Origin: Verrucomicrobiales bacterium
Lineage (GTDB): Bacteria; Verrucomicrobiota; Verrucomicrobiia; Verrucomicrobiales; DEV007
Assembly: GCA_029212615.1 (NCBI GenBank)
Contig: JARGPJ010000008.1
Span: 124,001 to 188,000, forward strand
Length of the DNA: 64,000 nucleotides
Direction of reading: 5' to 3'
Part shown: piece after piece, positions 8,520-17,704 of the stretch
How positions within the stretch are numbered: position 1 is the first letter of the stretch
How the letters are laid out: the number at the start of each line of letters is the position of its first letter
Position numbers and translations under genes: made by a program
Notes under the pieces: model-generated
Seen by the model: the letters and a program-made list of their open reading frames with translations, nothing else
What the model was told of the DNA's origin: nothing
Databases searched by the model: none

Positions 8520-9575
8520 CTAGACTTCTTTGTGAAAATATATTTTCACAAAAGACATGCCCTTATCGTCATCGAATCCCTTTTCGAGAAAGCGATCTGC
8601 TTCATGAATAAAGCCGGGGCCGAACTGCATGGTGACTCCGACATCGAGCTTAAGTCTTGATTTTAAGCGGTTTCCAGCCTTTTCGGCTTCTTTTTTTGAA
8701 ACGGTGAAAGACTCTTTGAGGGGTTCGCCGCGCTCTTCTTCGAACTCCTGTTTGAAGGTCTTAAACTGCTCGACTTGTTCGGGTTCCTTAAGTGCTTTGG
8801 ATTCAAAGTCCTCGAGATCAAACTCTTCGGCGTCATTCAGATAGTTCATCGTCCTGCTCGCGACGGCCATGCGATCTTCCTGTGATGCCTCTTCAGGAAG
8901 CCCTTTCTCGGCGAAAGCGACGCACAGTTCCGAATAGCGACGGGTCAGAAAGTCGTCGTTGGTGACCGGCTTTGCGCCGACGAACTCCCGAATCCAGAAC
9001 TGCGTTCCACCGCTTCCCTTGTCGAAGAGGTAGACGGAAAAGCCATCCGCTTTGCCGTGATTGATGATGAGGCAGCCTTTGTCGATCTTGTCCGGGTAGA
9101 TGCCCTGTTCTGTCGTGAGGACAAGGTCACCGTCACGCTCTGAGATTTGCAGGAACGGCACTTTGCTTTCTGACTTTACGATACTGATGGCCTGAGTCGT
9201 TTCGCCGCTGACGATAATGTCATTGATGAGGGCAACACAGAGATCACCGGATTTGATGTTCGGGTGATTCGAACGTGCGTGGAGATGTTTTGCAATCTTG
9301 GCGCCCTGTTCAAGGAGTTGTTCGTTGTCATCAAAGATGGCCGAAGCATAGCCAAAGAGGTCGTTCTTTTCGACAGCGTCATGATGAAAGAGCTGATTCA
9401 ACTCCAGGGATTTGAAAGACTTGAGAAAGCAATGGGTGAGAAGTTCCGCCTCTTCGTCCTTAAATCGGCAGAGGGTTTGCGAGGTTTGAAACGGTTCGTT
9501 GCGCATCGGGTTCCCGACCCTGGCGAGTGACATCGCGGATAGGCGGGCTTTGCGAAAATTGAGAGCGAGAGACAT
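8520..9575 (-). CDS. 37-kDa nucleoid-associated protein family member (NdpA/YejK-like)
   Basis: A 351-residue cytoplasmic protein that resembles the 37-kDa nucleoid-associated family (PF04245). The pattern SGDLCVALINDIIVSGETTQAISIVKSESK (about 125-154, written in part here), the KGCLIINHG strand and the FWIREFVGAKPVTNDDFLTRRY segment fit the family. E. coli YejK associates with the nucleoid; other members occur near phage-defence or mobile regions, but no such genes lie here. The middle part (about 235-310) is rich in Glu/Lys and probably helical. The ATG at 9575 has no purine-rich ribosome binding site. The Hint-domain gene follows on the same strand. Confidence 0.7.
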   Translation of the reverse strand: MSLALNFRKARLSAMSLARVGNPMRNEPFQTSQTLCRFKDEEAELLTHCFLKSFKSLELNQLFHHDAVEKNDLFGYASAIFDDNEQLLEQGAKIAKHLHARSNHPNIKSGDLCVALINDIIVSGETTQAISIVKSESKVPFLQISERDGDLVLTTEQGIYPDKIDKGCLIINHGKADGFSVYLFDKGSGGTQFWIREFVGAKPVTNDDFLTRRYSELCVAFAEKGLPEEASQEDRMAVASRTMNYLNDAEEFDLEDFESKALKEPEQVEQFKTFKQEFEEERGEPLKESFTVSKKEAEKAGNRLKSRLKLDVGVTMQFGPGFIHEADRFLEKGFDDDKGMSFVKIYFHKEV

Positions 9576-9923
9576 AACGAGGGGGGAAGAGGACGAATCT
9601 AACAGGGTTGGATGAGAGGAGCAACAGGGTTGGAGGGTACTTGTTTTGTCCTCCTCCTGATTCCTGAAGGATTCTCAGCCACGCTACCGGGGCCAGCAGG
9701 GATTCTCTTTCCGTTCGCCCGTCTTTCCTGAAAGTCGGCTCCGGGGCATTGTATCTAACCCGTCGACCGGTAAGTTTCAGAAACTTCTATCTTTTAGAGT
9801 CGTTTAACGTTTCTACCCTGTAGCATTGAGCGTTTTGAGATCCAATCTCAGATTCTTCCTTTTCAGGTTGTATCTTCGACGTATCCTTGCCCTGATTACA
9901 GCCTTCCCTCTCCCCCTTTTATC
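9576..9923. other. 348-bp divergent intergenic region upstream of the polyketide synthase gene
   Basis: No coding frame is convincing here. It must contain promoters for both flanking genes. It holds two direct copies of AACAGGGTTGGA near 9601 and 9623 and a perfect 15-bp palindrome at 9772-9786. The region before the TTG start of the plus-strand gene is pyrimidine-rich. Confidence 0.6.
9772..9786. promoter_or_regulatory. Perfect palindrome, candidate operator
   Basis: AAGTTTC (9772-9778), A, GAAACTT (9780-9786): two perfect 7-bp arms about 140 bp before the polyketide synthase start. It is too AT-rich and too short for a terminator and is the size of a dimeric repressor site. Its function is inferred only from shape and place. 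Confidence 0.35.
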
Positions 9924-11030
9924 TTGGCCTTTATACATCATCTTGAAACCCTCGTTCCTGAGATCAGTTATCCACAGGAAGCAGCGAGTGAAATCCTGAG
10001 TTCCCGATCTGCGAGCGATCGTACGAAGCGATACATCAGAAAGGTTTATTCTGAATCCGGGATCGATAAACGACACAGTGTGGTTCCTGACTTCCTTCAG
10101 AGTGAGGGCGGCCCCGGCCTTTTCATCGGCGAGGACGGGTCGGCGAAAGAGCCCACCACGGGTGAGCGGAATGATGTCTACGTCAGGGAAGCAAAGAAAC
10201 TGATTCCGGAAATAGCCCGGAAGGCGGTGGCTAATTGCCCGGGAGTCGAGTCCGCGGACATCACGCATGTGATTACCGTTTCCTGCACCGGATTCTTTAA
10301 CCCCGGCCCCGACCTTCTCGTGATTGATGCGCTTGACCTTTCTCCGAAGGTGCAACGTTATCACCTCGGCTTCATGGGGTGTTATGCTGCTTTCCCGGCG
10401 CTGAAAATGGCGGCCCAGTTTTGCGACCTCGATGAATCAGCGACGGTGCTCGTGGTCTGTCTGGAGTTGTGCTCGATACACTTGCAGAACAAGGATGATC
10501 TCGATTCCATCGTCGCGAACTCTGTCTTTGCTGACGGTGCTGCTGCGGCGGTTCTCTCAGCCCGACCTCCCGTGAAAGGGGCGCGCGCTTATGAGGTGAA
10601 TCAGTTCGCCTGTAACCTCGCCCGCGAAGGGATCGAGGACATGGCCTGGGATATCGGGGATCATGGATTTAATATTGTCCTGTCGAAGTACGTTGCCCGC
10701 ATCATTGGGGCCGGGATCAAAGGTCTCATTGAGGAAGTCTTTTCGGGTTCTGAACTTACGGCTGACGACATCGGGCGGTGGGCGGTTCATCCGGGTGGTC
10801 GTGCGATTCTGGATAAGATCGAAACCAGCCTGGAGCTGACGCCGGAGCAGATTCAGGCATCCCGTGAGACCCTGGCCGCTTATGGAAACATGAGCAGCGC
10901 GACGGTATTGTTTGTCCTCGCGTCGATCCTTGCGAATGACTCGACGAAAGATGGCGAAGCTGTTTGCGCGATGGCGTTTGGACCGGGATTGACGATCGAA
11001 ACGGGCGTTTTTAATGCAGTGCTTGCTTAA
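9924..11030 (+). CDS. Type III polyketide synthase (chalcone/stilbene synthase family)
   Basis: A 368-residue thiolase-fold enzyme with the complete type III PKS triad: Cys153 in HLGFMGCYAAFPAL, His289 in WAVHPGGRAIL and Asn322 in YGNMSSATV. The C-terminal GPGLTIE strand is also typical. Such homodimeric enzymes extend an acyl-CoA starter with malonyl-CoA and cyclise it to pyrones, resorcinols or phloroglucinols. The product here is unknown. The only usable start is TTG 9924 (no ATG or GTG in frame nearby), which suggests low translation. The exporter gene overlaps its 3' end by 17 bp, so the two are translationally coupled. No accessory methyltransferase or oxidase gene is adjacent. Confidence 0.93.
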   Translation: MAFIHHLETLVPEISYPQEAASEILSSRSASDRTKRYIRKVYSESGIDKRHSVVPDFLQSEGGPGLFIGEDGSAKEPTTGERNDVYVREAKKLIPEIARKAVANCPGVESADITHVITVSCTGFFNPGPDLLVIDALDLSPKVQRYHLGFMGCYAAFPALKMAAQFCDLDESATVLVVCLELCSIHLQNKDDLDSIVANSVFADGAAAAVLSARPPVKGARAYEVNQFACNLAREGIEDMAWDIGDHGFNIVLSKYVARIIGAGIKGLIEEVFSGSELTADDIGRWAVHPGGRAILDKIETSLELTPEQIQASRETLAAYGNMSSATVLFVLASILANDSTKDGEAVCAMAFGPGLTIETGVFNAVLA

Positions 11031-13146
11031 TCGGGGCCGATTGCCCTTTCTTTTGCTGATTGGTGGGCTGACCCTTTTTTTCGGGTATCACTGTCTCCAC
11101 CTGGAAGTGGACCGGGATAACCGCTCCATGGATGCGGACAATGAAGTCCAGGCGGCGTTGGAGACAGAGTTTCGTGAGACCTTTTCCGAAGGGGATTCTA
11201 TTTTCGTCGCGATTTACGACGAAAAACTGTCCACTGCCAGCGGGCAGGAGAGGGTGCGCCAACTGGAGGCTAAGCTCGGTTCGCTCGACGGGGTGGAGAG
11301 TGTTTTCAGCGCTGTTGATTTCGATTTTGAGGTTCCTGACAGTCAGCGTGGCATCCTTCTTTCCGAAGACGGCAACATGGCGGGGCTCCGTCTCATCGTC
11401 GAAACCTTCGATGATCAGGGACAGAAGCGAAGTGCGCTGATCGAGGAGATCAAAGCAATAGCAGCGGAGGAATCGAGAGAGGGGAGGCGCGTCGCCGTAA
11501 CGGGCCTCCCGGTTCAGAAATATGAGGTCGGTATCCTCGTGCGGCGGGACCAGCGGGTGTTTGCGCCGCTGTCACTCCTGGTTCTCGGTCTCGTGCTCCT
11601 CTTCGTGACGCGGCGTCTTTCGGGGATGCTGTTTCCGCTGCTCGTGTCCACGATCACGATTTGCTGGACCCTGGGAATCTATTCGATCGTCGGGAACACG
11701 CTGAACATGATCACCTCACTTCTCCCGCCGGTGATCATGACGCTTTCGGTCGCGACGACGATTCACATCTATCTGGATTGGCTGCACGAGGCGGAAATGG
11801 ACAATCGAAAGCGAATTCTCGCCGCAGTGAAGAATCTCTACCGTCCATGTCTGTTTGCCTCTCTCACCACCGCGATTGGATTCATGAGCTTGCTCCTCAG
11901 TGAGACGCCGGCTGTTCGTCTCTTTGGTATGTTTGCCGCGCTCGGGGTGGGGATTTCGTATCTCCTTGGCGTTTTCGGCATTGCGGTGGGCTTGTCGTTC
12001 CTCAAGCCGCCGGTCACGAATCCTGACGAATCACCGGACCACGCCGCGGATGCCCACCGTGTGCTCGATTTCATTGCGGGACTCACCGTGAATCATCCGG
12101 TGAAAATTATCCTTGTCGCACTCATTCTCGGCGTGGTTGGCGTCTTCGGCATGAAGCGGATTGAAACGGATACGGATCTCCTGAATTTTCTGGGAGAGAA
12201 ACATTCTCTGGTGAAGGACACACGCTTCATCGACGAGCACCTTGCCGGAATCTCGAGGATCGAACTTTTTCTGAAAAAGAGTGACGGGGAGGCGATCGGG
12301 AATCTTGATGCCTTGATCGATTTTGAAGACGCCATCGATGAGGCTGAGCATGTCCGCCAATCTTTTGGCTTTTCGAAACTCGTTCCGGAAGAGGTGGTTG
12401 GAATGATCGGGGGGGCGGTTTCGCTGGGCGATGTTGCCGATCAAATTGATTCGAATGCCTACCTCGGTGAGGGGCTCGACCGAACGAGGATTACGGTTTT
12501 CACCGACTCGATCGGAACCCTTGAGGGAACTGCTTTGATTCATACGATCCGGGAGATCGCGGCAGACAAACTCGGCGACACCTTTGAATTGGGGCTCGTC
12601 GGCGGATTCTACCGCGTGATCGAGGATTCCAATCAGCTCGTTGCCTCACAGCTCAAGAGTTTTCTCCTCGCGATCCTACTGATCCTTATCGCGATCGGAA
12701 TCGTCTTTCGCTCGCTGACCTATACCTTTCTCGCGTTTATTCCCAATTTCGTGCCCCTGCTTCTCACCGCGGCGGTGATGGGATTTACCGGTATTGCGAT
12801 GAGCACGGGGACCGCAATGATCGCCAGCGTTGTCATCGGGATCGCGGTGGATGATACGATTCACTACCTCTCGGCCTACCGGAAGGCCGGACACACAGGA
12901 CGGGCGGCGGCGATCCGCAAAACAACGCGATCGACCGGGTTTGTGCTCCTTGCGACGACGATGGCCCTTTCGGCCGGTTTCTGGGTCGCGATCTTCGGGA
13001 GTTTTCAGCCGACGATCTTTTTTGCGCTTCTCGCCGGGATGACGATGTGGTTTGCCCTCGCCTGCGATCTGCTCGCCCTCCCTGCCTTTCTCCGGCTCGC
13101 GGCTCCCTGCCAACTGGAGAAAGACAAGAAAAGCCCGAAGCCGTGA
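11014..13146 (+). CDS. RND/MMPL-type exporter (HAE3-like)
   Basis: A 710-residue protein with the duplicated RND layout: one N-terminal membrane helix (about 10-26), a periplasmic loop (27-180), five helices (about 183-345), one more helix (about 365-384), a second loop (385-545) and five helices to residue about 695. The sterol-sensing-like core and the IASVVIGIAVDDTIHYLSAY segment with its two Asp in the membrane are typical of MMPL/HAE3 transporters, which move lipids or hydrophobic compounds by proton-motive force. Its ATG lies inside the polyketide synthase gene, so by context it probably exports that product, or places it in the envelope. Its stop is 6 bp from the stop of the converging leuS. 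Confidence 0.88.
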   Translation: MQCLLNRGRLPFLLLIGGLTLFFGYHCLHLEVDRDNRSMDADNEVQAALETEFRETFSEGDSIFVAIYDEKLSTASGQERVRQLEAKLGSLDGVESVFSAVDFDFEVPDSQRGILLSEDGNMAGLRLIVETFDDQGQKRSALIEEIKAIAAEESREGRRVAVTGLPVQKYEVGILVRRDQRVFAPLSLLVLGLVLLFVTRRLSGMLFPLLVSTITICWTLGIYSIVGNTLNMITSLLPPVIMTLSVATTIHIYLDWLHEAEMDNRKRILAAVKNLYRPCLFASLTTAIGFMSLLLSETPAVRLFGMFAALGVGISYLLGVFGIAVGLSFLKPPVTNPDESPDHAADAHRVLDFIAGLTVNHPVKIILVALILGVVGVFGMKRIETDTDLLNFLGEKHSLVKDTRFIDEHLAGISRIELFLKKSDGEAIGNLDALIDFEDAIDEAEHVRQSFGFSKLVPEEVVGMIGGAVSLGDVADQIDSNAYLGEGLDRTRITVFTDSIGTLEGTALIHTIREIAADKLGDTFELGLVGGFYRVIEDSNQLVASQLKSFLLAILLILIAIGIVFRSLTYTFLAFIPNFVPLLLTAAVMGFTGIAMSTGTAMIASVVIGIAVDDTIHYLSAYRKAGHTGRAAAIRKTTRSTGFVLLATTMALSAGFWVAIFGSFQPTIFFALLAGMTMWFALACDLLALPAFLRLAAPCQLEKDKKSPKP

Positions 13147-13152
13147 TCAACT

Positions 13153-15711
13153 TCAGTTGGCGACGATATTGACGAGGCGGCCCGGAACAACTATCACTTT
13201 TCGAACGGTGAGGCCGTCGATGAATGATTTCACCTTTTCGCTCTCCATCGCGAGCGCTTCGACTTCCTCTTTGGAGGCTTCGTTCGGGATCATGATCTTA
13301 TCGCGAACTTTTCCATTCACCTGAAGGACGATTTCGATTTCGTCTTCAACGAGGCAATCTTCATCGAACTCGGGCCAGGTCTGCCCGGCAAGATCATCGC
13401 CGCTGACGGAGTCAAAGGCGGCGGCAAGCTTTGCGTTGAGCTCTTCGGTGAGGTGCGGGGCGAAAGGATTGAGAACCTGAAGCAGGGTCACAAGGGAGGA
13501 CACGGGGAGCTGTTCCAGCTTCGTGAGTTCGTTGGTGCAAACCATCATCTGTGAGATGGCAGTGTTAAAACTCATCGCGTCAATGTCGTCGCCGACCTTT
13601 TTGATGGTCGCGTGGACGACTTTGTTCGTCGATTTCCCGGGGTCGATTTCGGCGAGCTTGGAACTGAGTTCCCATTCGCCCTCCTGGTTGGAGTCCATTA
13701 CAAGTCGCCAGACCCGGGCAAGAAAACGAAAGACGCCCTCGACGCCCTTCATTGACCAGGGCTTCACCTGTTCGAGCGGGCCCATGAACATTTCGTAAAG
13801 GCGCAGGGAATCGGCACCGTAGAGTGCGACGACGTCATCCGGGTTCACGACATTGCCGCGGGACTTGGACATTTTCTGTCCGTCCTCGCCCATGATGAGG
13901 CCCTGATTGACCAGCTTTTGAAAAGGTTCCGGTGTCGAGACGTGGCCGAGATCGAAGAGGACCTTGTGCCAGAAACGGGCGTAGAGAAGGTGGAGAACGG
14001 CGTGTTCGGTGCCGCCGACATAGAGATCAACGCCGCCGGGATTGCCATTTTTTGCCATCCAGTATTCTTCGGCCTCGTCACTGATAGGCGCGTCCGGATT
14101 CTGTGCATCGCAGTAGCGGAGGTAATACCAGCACGAGCCACCCCACTGAGGCATGGTGTTCGTCTCGCGTTTGACTCCGTCACCGAGATCAACCCACTCG
14201 GTCGCTTTGCTCAGAAGCGGCTCGGGCGTTCCGGTCGGCTTGTAGTCCTCCAGCTCGGGGGCGAGGAGCGGAAGCTCGGATTCGGGAAGGGCTTCGTGGT
14301 TTCCGTCACGCCAGACGATGGGGAAAGGCTCGCCCCAGTAACGTTGGCGGGAAAAGAGCCAGTCGCGGAGCTTGTAGTTGATCGTCTTTTTGCCGAGACC
14401 TTTCTCCTCGAGCCAGGCGGCGATTTTCTCTTTGGCTTCCGGGGTGGGGAGACCGTCGAGGAACCCGGAGTTCACGGCGGTGCCATTCCCGGTGAAGCAT
14501 TTCTCTTCATTTCCTTCCGGAGCTTTCACCGCTTCGATGATGTCGATGCCGAATTTTTCGGCGAACTCGTTGTCACGCTCATCGTGAGCAGGAACTGCCA
14601 TGATCGCTCCGGTGCCGTAGCTCATCATGACGTAATCAGCGATCCAGACGGGGATCTTCTCGTTGTTGACTGGATTGATCGCAAAGCCACCGGTGAAGAC
14701 ACCGGATTTCTCTTTTGCCAGTTCGGTGCGCTCGAGGTCGGATTTCCCGGCACAGGTCTTCTGATATTCGGCAACGGCTGCCTTTTGCTCATCGGTCGTG
14801 ATCGCCTCGACGAGGGGGTGTTCCGGAGCAAGGACCATGTAGGTCGCGCCGAAAAGAGTGTCGGGCCGGGTCGTGAACACCGTGACTTTCTCCCCGTCGA
14901 TCGTGAAATCGACTTCCGCTCCATCGCTTCGTCCAATCCAGTTCGTCTGGAGGAGTTTGATCCCGTTCGGCCAGTCGAGGCCTTCCAGTTCGTCGATGAG
15001 GCGCTGGGCATAGGCGGTGATGCGCAACATCCACTGCTTCAATGGGCGGCGCTCAACGGTGTGGCCTTTGGCGCGCCACTCTTCGACTTCCTCATTCGCG
15101 AGGACAGTGCCGAGATCAGGTGACCAGTTGACCGGCGTTTCTGCAACGTAGGCGAGGCGGCGGTTGTCGATTTCCTCGCGGCTGAGACCTTTTGCCTCGA
15201 GCTCACTGATGGGCTTCGCTTTGTTCTCCTCTTCACAGAAGTAGGAATGGTAGAGCTGCAGGAAGATCCACTGAGTCCATTTCACGTAGGCGGGATCGGT
15301 GGTGTTGATCTCGCGCTCCCAGTCGTAGGCGAAGCCGAGACTCTTGAGCTGACGACGGAAATTGTTGGTGTTGTTCTCCGTATTGATACGTGGATGTTCC
15401 CCTGTCTTGATCGCGTGCTGTTCGGCGGGAAGGCCGAAGGCGTCCCAACCCATCGGATGGAGAACATTGAAGCCGTTCATCCGCTTGTAGCGGGTGATGA
15501 TGTCTGTCGCCGTGTAGCCTTCGGGGTGGCCAACATGGAGTCCCGCACCGCTCGGGTAGGGGAACATGTCGAGGACGTAGTACTTCGGTTTAGAGGCGTC
15601 AAAGCCCGCTTCGCCCGGATTCGGAACGGAGAAGGTTTTGTTTTTCTCCCAATGGCCCTGCCATTTGGGTTCAAATTCGTCGAAGGGGAATTGTTTGCGT
15701 CTCTCAGCCAT
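13153..15711 (-). CDS. leuS: Leucyl-tRNA synthetase
   Basis: An 852-residue class I aminoacyl-tRNA synthetase that charges tRNA-Leu. The HIGH-type motif is HVGH (59-62) in [15 protein letters not shown], the KMSKS motif is in [16 protein letters not shown], and the CP1 editing domain shows [21 protein letters not shown]. The LeuRS-typical [12 protein letters not shown] and the C-terminal [14 protein letters not shown] segments are present. Length fits bacterial LeuRS (E. coli 860). It stands alone on the minus strand, followed by the RND gene in convergent orientation. Confidence 0.98.
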   Translation of the reverse strand: MAERRKQFPFDEFEPKWQGHWEKNKTFSVPNPGEAGFDASKPKYYVLDMFPYPSGAGLHVGHPEGYTATDIITRYKRMNGFNVLHPMGWDAFGLPAEQHAIKTGEHPRINTENNTNNFRRQLKSLGFAYDWEREINTTDPAYVKWTQWIFLQLYHSYFCEEENKAKPISELEAKGLSREEIDNRRLAYVAETPVNWSPDLGTVLANEEVEEWRAKGHTVERRPLKQWMLRITAYAQRLIDELEGLDWPNGIKLLQTNWIGRSDGAEVDFTIDGEKVTVFTTRPDTLFGATYMVLAPEHPLVEAITTDEQKAAVAEYQKTCAGKSDLERTELAKEKSGVFTGGFAINPVNNEKIPVWIADYVMMSYGTGAIMAVPAHDERDNEFAEKFGIDIIEAVKAPEGNEEKCFTGNGTAVNSGFLDGLPTPEAKEKIAAWLEEKGLGKKTINYKLRDWLFSRQRYWGEPFPIVWRDGNHEALPESELPLLAPELEDYKPTGTPEPLLSKATEWVDLGDGVKRETNTMPQWGGSCWYYLRYCDAQNPDAPISDEAEEYWMAKNGNPGGVDLYVGGTEHAVLHLLYARFWHKVLFDLGHVSTPEPFQKLVNQGLIMGEDGQKMSKSRGNVVNPDDVVALYGADSLRLYEMFMGPLEQVKPWSMKGVEGVFRFLARVWRLVMDSNQEGEWELSSKLAEIDPGKSTNKVVHATIKKVGDDIDAMSFNTAISQMMVCTNELTKLEQLPVSSLVTLLQVLNPFAPHLTEELNAKLAAAFDSVSGDDLAGQTWPEFDEDCLVEDEIEIVLQVNGKVRDKIMIPNEASKEEVEALAMESEKVKSFIDGLTVRKVIVVPGRLVNIVAN

Positions 15712-15811
15712 GATCAGAAAAATTGCGGTGGCGTGGAGTGTATCGCGAAAGAGCCGTCCCGCAAGGGGGACTGAAGAGGGTTGAAGTGCTGACCTGACTC
15801 TGTTGGATTCG

Positions 15812-17428
15812 CTATTTTACCCAATCAGGAAGCGTCTCGGGATCGATGTCGAAAACGGCGGGGCCGAGGAGGAGGAAGATCAGGCTCGCCACGGCAATGC
15901 CAATGAGATTGATGAGGATACCGGCTTTCACCATTTGAGAGACTTTGATCCGGCCGCTCGCAAAGACGATCGCATTGGGAGGTGTCGCGACAGGCATCAT
16001 GAAGGCGCAGGAAGCAGCCACCGCTGCCGGGATCATGAGCATGAGCGGATGGATCTTCGCGGCAGTGGCGACGGAAGCGAGAAGCGGGAGGATCATTTCG
16101 GTGGTCGCGGTGTTGGAAGTCAGCTCTGTCAGAAAGGTGATCCCTCCGCTGATTGAGGCGACGAGAAGCCAGTCGGGAGCCCCTTCAAGATGGGTGAAAT
16201 AGGAGCCTACCCATTCGGAGAGCCCTGATGCCTGAAACCCTTTCGCGAGAGCAAAACCGCCTCCGAAGAGCAGGATAATGTGCCAGGGAATCCTGGTGAA
16301 TACCTTGCTGTTGAGGATGTTGTGATGGGTGCCGGTATCACTGTCACTCCGGCGTGCCGGGATGAGGAAGAGGATCAACGCCATCGTGATGGCGATAGTT
16401 CCATCGTCAATGAGGTGGCCGAAGGGCAGTCTCGCAGACCAGCCGGGAAGGGTGAAGGCGCCGATGCTGAGGTCTTTTCGAAAGGTCCAGAGGAGAGCGG
16501 TCGCCAGAAAAACGGCTCCGACGACTTTTTCCTCATAGGAGATCCGGCCGAGACTCTCTTTTTCCTTCCTGATGATTGAAGGGTCGAGGGTAAGCGTTTT
16601 CGGGCTCGGAAAGACGAGGCGCGTGAGGATCAGCCAGGTCACGACCAGCATGGTGATCGAGAGAGGGACGCCGAAGAGCATCCATTGCCCGAATGAAAAA
16701 TGGAATCCACCGGCGTCGGCATCCGGAAAGCTCAGTTCAAACAGGCGAACGAGCGCGAGATTGGGCGGGGTGCCGACAAGGGTGGCGATGCCTCCGATGC
16801 TTGCGCCGTAGGCAATTCCGAGGAGAAGGGCGACTGAAAGATTGGCGGTTTCCTCTTTCCCGAAGCTGCTTTCCGTCTGTTTGATCACCGCGAGTCCGAT
16901 TGCCAGCATCATGATGGCGGTGGCGGTGTTCGATATCCACATCGAGAGAAAGGCGGTGGCGATCATGAATCCGAGCACGAGGCGCGAGGGTTCCGAGCCG
17001 ACGATGCCCACGATTTGAAGGGCAATGCGGCGGTGGAGGTTCCAGCGCTCCATCGCGAGGGCGATGAGAAAGCCGCCAATGAAAAGAAAAATGATGTAGT
17101 TCACGTAGACCGGAGCCACCTCCTTGCCGCTCATGATGCTGAGGAGAGGGAAGAGAGCGAGTGGCAGGAGAGCCGTGGCGGCGAGGGGAATCGCATCTGA
17201 AATCCACCAAATCGCCATGAGGAGGGCGATCGCGGCCATCCTGCCGACGAGCGGATTTTCAGGATTGAGGTCGACGGCGAAGAGAAAAAGGAAGAAGGCG
17301 GCCAGCCCGAGCCAGAATCCGACTCGTTTTGCGAGAGGTGACCGATTTTTTGTCCGTGTTTTTTCGCCCATTGGCGTAAAGGTGCCGAAAAATTTTATCG
17401 CTGGCAAGCCAGTCTCCACCTCATTCAT
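15812..17428 (-). CDS. SLC13/DASS-family sodium-coupled anion transporter
   Basis: A 538-residue integral membrane protein with about 11-12 hydrophobic helices. The sodium- and substrate-binding hairpins are seen in the paired motifs [13 protein letters not shown] (about 165-177) and [16 protein letters not shown] (about 435-450), which define the DASS family (dicarboxylate, citrate or sulfate uptake). The [13 protein letters not shown] and [19 protein letters not shown] stretches are also characteristic. The exact substrate cannot be fixed. An ATG at 17371 gives a shorter 519-residue form; neither start has a good ribosome binding site. It is divergent from gltB and 100 bp upstream of leuS on the same strand. 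Confidence 0.9.
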   Translation of the reverse strand: MNEVETGLPAIKFFGTFTPMGEKTRTKNRSPLAKRVGFWLGLAAFFLFLFAVDLNPENPLVGRMAAIALLMAIWWISDAIPLAATALLPLALFPLLSIMSGKEVAPVYVNYIIFLFIGGFLIALAMERWNLHRRIALQIVGIVGSEPSRLVLGFMIATAFLSMWISNTATAIMMLAIGLAVIKQTESSFGKEETANLSVALLLGIAYGASIGGIATLVGTPPNLALVRLFELSFPDADAGGFHFSFGQWMLFGVPLSITMLVVTWLILTRLVFPSPKTLTLDPSIIRKEKESLGRISYEEKVVGAVFLATALLWTFRKDLSIGAFTLPGWSARLPFGHLIDDGTIAITMALILFLIPARRSDSDTGTHHNILNSKVFTRIPWHIILLFGGGFALAKGFQASGLSEWVGSYFTHLEGAPDWLLVASISGGITFLTELTSNTATTEMILPLLASVATAAKIHPLMLMIPAAVAASCAFMMPVATPPNAIVFASGRIKVSQMVKAGILINLIGIAVASLIFLLLGPAVFDIDPETLPDWVK

Positions 17429-17704
17429 GAGGCCTGTTCGCGATGAAATTGACGGAATCAGCCCTGAAATGTGAAAAAGTTGCGAATTGACCTCAAAACG
17501 ATCGTGATTAAACTCGCTCTCCCTGAAATGGGTCTTAGCGGCGAGGGCGGAATCGACGAACTCTGCTTAAAGTTTCGAGCGAGACAATTTTCAGGGGAGC
17601 CTTGGCACGGAAGCTGAGCGTATTTTCTTCGGAAAGTGAAATTTATGGGCGCAAAAAAGCGCTCTCCCCGGGAACGGGCGAAAAGGAAAAGTGTCAATTT
17701 TAGT

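Noticed and set aside
13918..15123. Long 401-codon open frame on the plus strand
   Set aside because: It lies fully inside leuS on the opposite strand; the protein has no recognisable domain and leuS is certain.
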